Positions 1 to 5,276 of a DNA stretch of 5,276 nucleotides are shown here, one piece after another. The stretch's first letter is position 1. Every line of letters begins with the position of its first letter. The DNA lies in the NCBI GenBank assembly GCA_028701815.1, contig JAQVPY010000092.1, positions 1 to 5,276 on the forward strand. Reading direction: 5' to 3'. Below the pieces are notes generated by a model. The model had not been told where the DNA came from. It did no database searches and saw only the letters and a list, made by a program, of their open reading frames with translations. The stretch is from Bacteroidales bacterium (GTDB taxonomy: Bacteria; Bacteroidota; Bacteroidia; Bacteroidales; BM520). Both the position numbers and the translations under genes were made by a program.

Positions 1-2
1 TG

Positions 3-974
3 GAAGCCAAACAGGAATACATAGAAACCATGGAGAATGTGGCGATAACAGCAGCCGGCTATTTTTTCAACTGCCTCCTTGCCCAAATTAACCTGAATAT
101 TCAAGAGACCAACCTCGCAAATAACGACACACTCTACCAAATTGCGAAAGGCAGATATAATATGGGCACCATCGCCGAAAATGAAGTCCTTAACATGGAA
201 CTCAACTTTCTGACCTCTCAAGCCCAACTTGAAACTGCAAAGCTCGAATTCGAGAATCAAATCTTTAAACTAAAGTCTTTCCTCAGAATAAAAGAGAACT
301 GCCAAATACAACTAATCCCCCCTACTCAAGTTCCACAACTTGAAATAGATGCCTCTCTCGCTGTAACCGAAGCTAACGAAAACAGAGCAGACATAATCTC
401 GTTCGATCGACAAATTATTGAAGCCGAACAAGCCCTGAACAGGGCTAAACGAGAAGGACGCTTCTCAATGGACCTTTCTCTAACATACGGCCTCGATAAA
501 ACAGCCAACACCTTCTCTCAAGCATACAACAAACCACAAGATAAGGAAATTATAATGCTTGGACTCGACATACCTATTCTCGACTGGGGACGTGCAAAAG
601 GACAGATAAAAATGGCCGAATCTCAACTCGAACTTACTAAAACAACTGTAGAACAAGATGTTATAGATTTCAATCAAGAAATTTATATACAAGCTAAACA
701 GTTCAATATGCAATACAACCAGCTGCTTATCGCCGCAAAAAGCGATACCGTCGCACAAAAAAGATACGATTTCACAAAACAGAGATACCTTATTGGAACT
801 ATCGACATCACTGAATTAAACAGCTCTCTTAACGATAAAGACACAAACCGGAGAGGATATATTACAGCTCTGCAAAGTTTTTGGGTCAGCTACTTTAATA
901 TCAGAAAATTAACTTTATACGATTTTATCCGAAAAGAAAAAATACAAGCAGATTTCGATATTCTAATGCAATAA
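3..974 (+). CDS. TolC-family outer-membrane efflux protein, 5' truncated by window edge
   Basis: This is the C-terminal 323 residues of an outer-membrane efflux (OEP/TolC) channel, the part of a tripartite pump or type I secretion system that forms the outer-membrane beta-barrel and periplasmic alpha-tunnel. The reading frame is open back to the window edge, so the ATG at 30 is internal; the signal peptide and first strand/helix are missing. Visible family signs are the first-repeat helix ending with GRYNMGTIAENEVL (150-191) followed by a long heptad-like helix; a second-repeat entry with the NRADI motif (about 381-395); the strand segment LDIPILDWGRAKGQI (564-608), matching the usual P(I/L)-x-D-x-G-R pattern; and a last coiled-coil helix with RYLIGTIDITEL (783-818), echoing the first repeat. 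The two-fold internal repeat is characteristic of TolC. Transported substrate is unknown because the pump partners lie upstream of the window. Nothing looks broken. Confidence 0.9.
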   Translation, partial: EAKQEYIETMENVAITAAGYFFNCLLAQINLNIQETNLANNDTLYQIAKGRYNMGTIAENEVLNMELNFLTSQAQLETAKLEFENQIFKLKSFLRIKENCQIQLIPPTQVPQLEIDASLAVTEANENRADIISFDRQIIEAEQALNRAKREGRFSMDLSLTYGLDKTANTFSQAYNKPQDKEIIMLGLDIPILDWGRAKGQIKMAESQLELTKTTVEQDVIDFNQEIYIQAKQFNMQYNQLLIAAKSDTVAQKRYDFTKQRYLIGTIDITELNSSLNDKDTNRRGYITALQSFWVSYFNIRKLTLYDFIRKEKIQADFDILMQ

Positions 975-982
975 TTTTTATA

Positions 983-990
983 TATCTTTG
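983..990 (+). promoter_or_regulatory. Candidate Bacteroidota -7 promoter box (TATCTTTG)
   Basis: TATCTTTG matches the Bacteroidota primary sigma-factor -7 consensus TAnnTTTG at every fixed position. It sits between the efflux gene stop and the peroxiredoxin start, 25 bp before the ATG, so a transcript would have a leader of about 20 nt or less. No clean -33 TTTG is visible at the expected distance upstream; only weak T-rich matches lie in the end of the efflux gene. It would let the peroxiredoxin-rdgB pair be transcribed apart from the efflux gene. No OxyR-type operator could be recognised. Confidence 0.55.
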
Positions 991-1015
991 CAGAAACTTT
1001 TAATACCTGAATAAA

Positions 1016-1615
1016 ATGTCACTAATTGGCAAAAAAGCCCCACTATTTGAAGCAGATGCCGTAATCAACGGTAACGAATTCGTTGAAAAATTCACCCTCG
1101 AACAATTCATAGGGAAAAGATATGTCATTTTCTTTTTCTATCCTATGGATTTTACGACAGTTTGCCCGACAGAATTGCTTTCCTTCCAACAAAATCTTGA
1201 AGAATTCGAGAAACGTAATTGCGCTGTTGTTGCATGCTCCGTGGACAGTAAATTTTCACACTTGGCATGGCTGAATACTGAAATTAATCAGGGCGGCATT
1301 AAAGGCGTTACATATCCTATCATAGCCGACTACACTAAAACAATCGCGATCAATTTCGGCGTTTTTGCAGGTGACTACGACCATAATGAAGATGACGAGT
1401 TAACATTTGAAGGCATGCCCGTCGCCTATAGAGGACTTTTTATCATTGACAAACAAGGCGTCATCAGACACCAACTGATAAACGACCTTCCTATCGGGCG
1501 ATCCATTGAAGAAGTCATACGGACCCTTGACGCACTTAAGCATTTCGAAAAATACGGAGAATTGTGCCCCGCAGACTGGCATAAAGGCGATAATGCCATA
1601 AAAGTTGAAGACTGA
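1016..1615 (+). CDS. Typical 2-Cys peroxiredoxin (Prx1/AhpC subfamily)
   Basis: This encodes a 199-residue cytoplasmic thiol peroxidase that reduces hydrogen peroxide and organic hydroperoxides using electrons from a thioredoxin- or AhpF-like reductase. The active-site motif PxxxTxxC is intact as P43, T47 and peroxidatic Cys50, within DFTTVCPTE. The resolving Cys184 lies in the C-terminal GELCPADW motif, and the conserved active-site Arg is R139 in AYRGLFIID. The segment SVDSKFSHLAWLNT and the NDLPIGRS segment are classic Prx1/AhpC signatures. Compared with animal Prx1 proteins from memory, there is an acidic insertion of about 13 residues between FGV (114-116) and AYRG (137-140), and the chain stops soon after the resolving Cys without the YF-containing tail. 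The start is the only ATG close to the expected N-terminus; no Shine-Dalgarno is present, which is normal for Bacteroidota. rdgB begins 15 bp downstream. Whether it should be called ahpC is unclear, so no symbol is given. Confidence 0.95.
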   Translation: MSLIGKKAPLFEADAVINGNEFVEKFTLEQFIGKRYVIFFFYPMDFTTVCPTELLSFQQNLEEFEKRNCAVVACSVDSKFSHLAWLNTEINQGGIKGVTYPIIADYTKTIAINFGVFAGDYDHNEDDELTFEGMPVAYRGLFIIDKQGVIRHQLINDLPIGRSIEEVIRTLDALKHFEKYGELCPADWHKGDNAIKVED

Positions 1616-1630
1616 TAACCATCGTCAACA

Positions 1631-2209
1631 ATGCAGCTCGTATTCGCCACTAATAACCGGCACAAACTCTTCGAAGCACGAAATAAACTGCTCAATACAA
1701 ATATAGATATCATCTCGCTGAATGAGCTTAATTTCGACGAAGAGATCGAAGAAACATCCGATACTATTGAGGGCAACGCCAAAATTAAAGCCGATTGCAT
1801 TAACAACAGATTTTCATGTGATGTTTTTGCCGATGATACAGGACTCGAAGTAGAATGTCTCCATGGCGCCCCAGGCGTTTATTCTTCACGTTACGCCGGA
1901 GAACACGTCTCTTACGAAGATAATGTAACAAAGCTATTATACGACATGCAGGGAGCTGCAAACAGGAAGGCGCGATTTCGTACCTGTATCCATCTGATAC
2001 TTAACAATCAGCATTTTGTTTTTGAAGGAATTGTAAATGGGAAGATTATCGCAGAAGCCCATGGGAAAGGTGGATTCGGATATGACCCCATCTTCGTCCC
2101 TGAAGGCTTTTCCCAAACCTTTGCCGAGTTACCGCTGGACGTCAAAAACTCTATCAGCCATCGCGGAAAAGCCCTTGACCTACTGGCGACATTTCTGTCA
2201 ACCAGATAA
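1631..2209 (+). CDS. rdgB: RdgB/HAM1 dITP/XTP pyrophosphatase
   Basis: This is a 192-residue nucleoside-triphosphate pyrophosphatase that hydrolyses dITP, ITP and XTP to monophosphates and pyrophosphate, keeping deaminated purines out of DNA and RNA. The family motifs appear in order: the nucleotide-binding start FATNNRHKLFEA (5-16), the NAKIKAD segment with Lys53 (49-55), the catalytic ADDTGLEVECL with Asp68-Asp69 (67-77), GAPGVYSSRYAG (79-90), base-recognition GFGYDPIFVPEG (148-159), and SHRGKAL (176-182). The length is that of a complete member of the family (E. coli RdgB is 197 residues). The start gives the standard N-terminus directly before the first strand; no Shine-Dalgarno precedes it. 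The 15-bp gap after the peroxiredoxin stop and lack of a promoter box suggest co-transcription. It converges with the barrel gene on the other strand. Confidence 0.95.
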   Translation: MQLVFATNNRHKLFEARNKLLNTNIDIISLNELNFDEEIEETSDTIEGNAKIKADCINNRFSCDVFADDTGLEVECLHGAPGVYSSRYAGEHVSYEDNVTKLLYDMQGAANRKARFRTCIHLILNNQHFVFEGIVNGKIIAEAHGKGGFGYDPIFVPEGFSQTFAELPLDVKNSISHRGKALDLLATFLSTR

Positions 2210-2246
2210 TCAAAGGCTCCATAAAATATAATATTTAAACTACTTG

Positions 2247-3740
2247 CTAAAACCTGTAGGCTAAAGACAACTGAAAGTTGTGTGTCAAATACGTATTGCC
2301 TGACGGCGTAATATAATATCTGTCATAAGGATAAAAATCGAGATCCTCAATATTATATGCATAGCCAAAATCAATAGCAAATTTTGAGATTTTCAAGCCA
2401 CATCCGGCTGATATCCTATTTCTTGATCCGCCGGTATTAATTGTGGTGGACGTATACGGAGATGTTTCATATCCATAGCCCGCCCTCAAACGCAAGATTC
2501 CCAAGACCCATTCCGTGCCGAGATTAAGGACATGGCCGACCCCGTAATTGGTGTTTATCATGCCATTTACCTCATCTAATGAATAAGAACTGTTTCTGTA
2601 TTTTGCAGTCGAATAATCCTGATATATATAATCTACGCTGACCAATCCAACCTGACCTATAACAAAGCCCAAGCTACCCACGAAACGCATCGGAGTCCTA
2701 AGGGTATAAGAAAATGTTGATGAGGCATCATCTGAATAAGTCTTATTGCCGTTACCGTCAAGATCTAATACTGAAGACAGAGAAGCAGAATAGTCGTCGC
2801 TAAGATAATACTTGGTAGGGGTATGAAGAGCCGCGCCAATTCTTAACCATTGCAGTGGTTTATAAATTGCACCGATTTTTAAATTAACGCCCTTGCCGGA
2901 AGTATGAAGTGATGTCGAATATTTCATCGTCTCAAAATAATCATTTACATTTTTACTATCCGATTCAACAATGCTAAAGTCCTCATAATAGTCGAAATAA
3001 GGGATGCCAAGAGTCGCTCCGACATAGAGCTGGTTGTCCCAATTAAAGCCACCTGATATAACGAATTCATTCATATAACCGGAAGTATTAAGTCTGACTG
3101 TCTGTTCGACCTCCCCGCCCTGCATGTCTGAGAAAAGGAAAGGATTTCCCGAATCATCAACGGCATAATCTATTAGATAAGTCTCCCATGCAAGCCCTGA
3201 AGAGTATGGATCGGCTCCGTTAATAACGGGTTCACCATCACTATTAAGAGATACAGACATGTCGTCGACCCATTGCGATGTTATTGAGCTACTCGTATTA
3301 TAACCTTTCATTATAACATCTCGCGTAAAATCGTTTGTCCTATTCATTCCGATGCCCATATTAAACTGCTGGAAACCGGCAGATGCCGCATTGCCGGTAG
3401 CATCAAATGCAAGGACAATACCTAAATTAGAGATATTAAAATTGGAGATATCGTCTTTTCTACTATTTTGCAAAAAGTTAGACTCAGAAACCGCATATAC
3501 CACACCCGGAGTAAAAGAGATCTCCGAACTTTTATATATACCTAATCCGGCAGGGTTTAACGATAACGAAGAAAAATCTCCTCCTAATGCGCCGAAGGCA
3601 CCTGACATCGAAGAGGAACGTGCTGTTCCACTTGTATAACTCAAGCGGGAATATCGTAAGGCCTCTTCAGGAAGCTGGGCCTGAAGTGAATAAATCCCTA
3701 ATAAGAACAATGCAATTATTATAAAACTATATTTTTTCAT
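2247..3740 (-). CDS. OmpP1/FadL-family outer-membrane beta-barrel protein
   Basis: This encodes a 497-residue outer-membrane protein likely to form a barrel that lets hydrophobic or other small molecules cross. Residues 1-21 form a Sec signal peptide (MKK, then a hydrophobic core, ending SLQA before Gln22). The next region resembles the FadL N-terminal hatch: a Ser/Gly/Ala-rich stretch (about 38-60) leading to NPAGLG (62-67), the conserved NPA motif. The rest shows alternating hydrophobic/polar strands rich in Tyr, Gly and Ser, and the chain ends in LSLAYRF, an aromatic C-terminal beta-signal for the BAM insertion machinery. Bacteroidales homologues are often labelled hemin receptor in databases, as I recall; nothing in the sequence supports heme specificity. 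The gene starts 33 bp after the lipoprotein gene on the same strand, so a shared operon is likely. A 7/8 match to the -7 box (TATCTTTC, 3764-3771) lies in that gap but is weak. Substrate unknown. Confidence 0.85.
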   Translation of the reverse strand: MKKYSFIIIALFLLGIYSLQAQLPEEALRYSRLSYTSGTARSSSMSGAFGALGGDFSSLSLNPAGLGIYKSSEISFTPGVVYAVSESNFLQNSRKDDISNFNISNLGIVLAFDATGNAASAGFQQFNMGIGMNRTNDFTRDVIMKGYNTSSSITSQWVDDMSVSLNSDGEPVINGADPYSSGLAWETYLIDYAVDDSGNPFLFSDMQGGEVEQTVRLNTSGYMNEFVISGGFNWDNQLYVGATLGIPYFDYYEDFSIVESDSKNVNDYFETMKYSTSLHTSGKGVNLKIGAIYKPLQWLRIGAALHTPTKYYLSDDYSASLSSVLDLDGNGNKTYSDDASSTFSYTLRTPMRFVGSLGFVIGQVGLVSVDYIYQDYSTAKYRNSSYSLDEVNGMINTNYGVGHVLNLGTEWVLGILRLRAGYGYETSPYTSTTINTGGSRNRISAGCGLKISKFAIDFGYAYNIEDLDFYPYDRYYITPSGNTYLTHNFQLSLAYRF

Positions 3741-3773
3741 GACGAATATTTTTGGGGATGAATGAAAGATACT

Positions 3774-5267
3774 TTATCTACCTCTTGAAGAAGAAGATGA
3801 TGATGATGATGAACCTCGTGAAGAAGAGGACGAGCTGTTAAAAGATCCGCCACTTCTGGAAGAAGAACTATTACTGCTATTATATGAAGAGTTAGAGTTA
3901 CTGCTTCTATTATAGGAACTGCTGTTATTGCTACTACGTGAAGACGAACTGCTGCTGTTAATCGATGACGAGTTACTTCTCGTTGGAGTAGAATTATTGT
4001 ATGAGTTATTACTTCTTGAGGAATTGCTGTTGTTATTTATTTCGGAAGAAGAACTGTTACCTCTTGAAGAATTGTTTGAAGAGTTGTTATTGTATGTCCT
4101 CGTAGAAGAATTATTGACAGAACCCGTAGAATTTGTTCTTGAAGTTGAAGCGTTGCTGCTACGCGGGTTAGTATAATCCGAACTGCTTTTAGGGACAGTC
4201 ACCCTGGGAGTCTGATAGCTCGTAGGCTTTTCATATCTACTATTTACACTACCTGTAGTTGTCCCTGAAGTAGTACTGTTTGATCTCACGCCGGTATTAA
4301 CATCCGTTATTTCATTCGTTGAGCTACTCGCACGCGGGATAGCTGTAGTAGATGTATTTCTATTTTCCGTAGAATTGCTCATGCGGGAAGTAGTCACATC
4401 CGAATTAATTGAAGTATTAGAGTTGGCTCTTCTACCGGAGTCGTTGGTATTTGCAGTAGAAGCAGCTGCACGGGTTGAATTACCGGTACTTCTTGTATTA
4501 CCGTTAACCGAAGTGCCGTTACTGTCATTATTTCTGTTTGAAGAAGAACTTCTCAGAGAGCCGGAGGTATTTGAGCCACCTGCCGAACCGATGGAATAAG
4601 CGCCGTCGTGTCCGCCTCTCGGGGAGCGAGGTTCATTATTAGAGTAATAATTATGATTAAAGGGAGAATCCCAACCATGGTGATGATTATTCCCGTTGTA
4701 GTTACCCCAATAATAGCCATCCCAATAGCCATCCCAATAACCGTTCCAATAAGAGCCATATCCATAATAATAAGGCCTGTAATACCATGGGTTATAACCC
4801 CAGCCGCCATAACCGTAGCCGTAATAGTAACTCGGATAATACCATGAATCCCAACCCCAATACCATGAATTATAATAGCTATAATTTCTATAGCCGTAGC
4901 CGTAATAATTATTTATGTATATTGTTGACCCTGCATTAGAAAGATTTCCACTATAATAATAATCATCCGTATATAAATCGCTATAATAATCAGTAGACGC
5001 ATAACCGGAGTTAAAACGTCTTATACGTGATGAATATTCGTAATCGCCATAATCCTCATTATCCGTTCCAGAGGCAGTGGTGCCCGACTCAACATAAACG
5101 ACTTCCGTTTCAGTAGGAGTCTGCTCTGCTATATAACTTCTTGAGGTTGAAGCTTTCTTTTCCGAATCATAATAAACGTCGTCATAGGAACTTATACGTG
5201 TTACCGATGAACAACCTGTCACTAAAAAAACAAGTAACATGCCGATTAAATTTCTCATTGCTTTCAT
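3774..5267 (-). CDS. Lipoprotein with Tyr/Trp-rich block and Ser/Asn-rich tail, function unknown
   Basis: This is a 497-residue predicted lipoprotein of extreme composition. Residues 1-19 form a lipoprotein signal with lipobox VTGC and acylated Cys19. Residues 20-111 are an acidic, Tyr/Asp/Ser-containing linker (17 acidic, 7 basic). In residues 121-190, 28 are Tyr and 10 are Trp, interspersed with Gly, Asn and Asp, including a YW(N/D)G tandem repeat at 173-184. A His triplet is at 195-197. From about 241 to the end the chain is Ser/Asn/Thr-rich with 23 Arg, 2 Lys and 9 acidic residues, ending SRGR. No enzyme motif was seen. The start at 5267 (MKAMRN) gives a good signal peptide; M4 at 5258 is an alternative. 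The acidic surface-export signal that often follows the Cys in Bacteroidota is absent at +2 to +5, so surface display is uncertain. Serine codons are mixed, showing a real, selected protein. Bacteroides homologues may carry the misleading name vitellogenin II precursor (from memory). The promoter lies beyond the window. Confidence 0.8.
   Translation of the reverse strand: MKAMRNLIGMLLVFLVTGCSSVTRISSYDDVYYDSEKKASTSRSYIAEQTPTETEVVYVESGTTASGTDNEDYGDYEYSSRIRRFNSGYASTDYYSDLYTDDYYYSGNLSNAGSTIYINNYYGYGYRNYSYYNSWYWGWDSWYYPSYYYGYGYGGWGYNPWYYRPYYYGYGSYWNGYWDGYWDGYYWGNYNGNNHHHGWDSPFNHNYYSNNEPRSPRGGHDGAYSIGSAGGSNTSGSLRSSSSNRNNDSNGTSVNGNTRSTGNSTRAAASTANTNDSGRRANSNTSINSDVTTSRMSNSTENRNTSTTAIPRASSSTNEITDVNTGVRSNSTTSGTTTGSVNSRYEKPTSYQTPRVTVPKSSSDYTNPRSSNASTSRTNSTGSVNNSSTRTYNNNSSNNSSRGNSSSSEINNNSNSSRSNNSYNNSTPTRSNSSSINSSSSSSRSSNNSSSYNRSSNSNSSYNSSNSSSSRSGGSFNSSSSSSRGSSSSSSSSSRGR
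3786..3812 (-). repeat. Trinucleotide microsatellite encoding the terminal Ser run
   Basis: On the coding (minus) strand this reads five TCA codons, three TCT codons and one TCA, giving nine consecutive Ser (residues 486-494) just before the terminal RGR. It is the only near-homogeneous codon run in the Ser-rich tail. Other Ser runs use mixed codons, so this one is the likely site of recent replication slippage; changes would stay in frame. Confidence 0.75.
4698..4907 (-). repeat. Tyr/Trp-Gly coding repeat region inside the lipoprotein gene
   Basis: This stretch encodes lipoprotein residues 121-190 and is built from short imperfect repeats. A 12-bp tandem unit (plus-strand atagccatccca) occurs at 4713-4724 and 4725-4736 exactly, with a degenerate copy at 4737-4748; it encodes YW(D/N)G. 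A 14-bp identical pair lies at 4813-4826 and 4894-4907, and a 12-bp pair (aataccatgaat) at 4838-4849 and 4859-4870 is spaced 21 bp, giving a seven-residue repeat. All units keep the reading frame, so gain or loss of the 12-bp unit would only change the number of YWDG steps. Confidence 0.75.
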
Positions 5268-5276
5268 CTTTTGTTT

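Noticed and set aside
2183..2205. Hairpin at the end of rdgB (CTGG-GACA stem, TTTC loop, TGTC-CCAG) as a terminator
   Set aside because: The stem has an internal C/AA mismatch, lies inside the coding region, and has no T-run after it on either strand; the 37-bp convergent gap beyond it shows no other stem.
3764..3771. TATCTTTC on the minus strand as a separate promoter for the barrel gene
   Set aside because: It misses the final G of the -7 consensus and there is no visible -33 element; the short gap is better explained by an operon.
3928..4176. Leu/Glu-rich open frame on the plus strand opposite the Ser-rich tail
   Set aside because: Reverse complements of Ser and Asn codons read as Leu, Glu, Val and similar without stops, so this is a compositional shadow of the lipoprotein gene.
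3786..4176. Short repeats in the Ser-rich DNA as a possible CRISPR array
   Set aside because: Repeats are trinucleotide-based, in frame with a gene, and lack uniform repeat and spacer lengths.
4375..4847. Further open frames on both strands (4375-4599, 4608-4847 plus; 4553-4810 minus), hydrophobic and Ile/Val/Met-rich
   Set aside because: They overlap the Tyr/Trp and Ser-rich coding DNA out of frame and have no family motif; they arise from biased codon content.
2247..5267. Barrel and lipoprotein are both exactly 497 residues, suggesting duplication
   Set aside because: Their sequences, compositions and domain orders are unrelated; the equal length is coincidence.

Overview
The window looks like a piece of a Bacteroidota chromosome, most likely order Bacteroidales. 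Four things point there: a TAnnTTTG-type promoter box just upstream of one gene, no Shine-Dalgarno sequences in front of the starts, moderately AT-rich coding DNA, and protein families typical of that group (a TolC-like efflux protein, a Bacteroidales-style FadL/OmpP1 barrel, and a Tyr-rich/Ser-Asn-rich lipoprotein). Species cannot be told from the window.

Left half, plus strand (1-2209): the 3' part of a TolC-family outer-membrane efflux gene, then a 41-bp gap carrying a candidate promoter, then a typical 2-Cys peroxiredoxin, and 15 bp later an RdgB/HAM1 inosine/xanthosine triphosphate pyrophosphatase. The last two probably share a transcript. They form a plausible damage-limitation pair: peroxide removal plus cleaning of deaminated purine nucleotides from the pool. 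The TolC gene probably ends a separate efflux operon that begins outside the window.

Right half, minus strand (5267-2247): a lipoprotein gene of very unusual composition is followed after 33 bp by an OmpP1/FadL-like beta-barrel gene, likely one operon read towards rdgB. The lipoprotein has an acidic linker, then a 70-residue block in which 38 residues are Tyr or Trp, then an approximately 260-residue Ser/Asn/Thr-rich tail with Arg placed roughly every 12-13 residues. Its function is unknown. It is the most interesting object here, together with its barrel partner.

The two halves converge on a 37-bp gap (2210-2246) with no convincing terminator. No RNA gene, CRISPR array, insertion sequence or phage-like element was seen, and no stretch over 300 bp lacks a gene.
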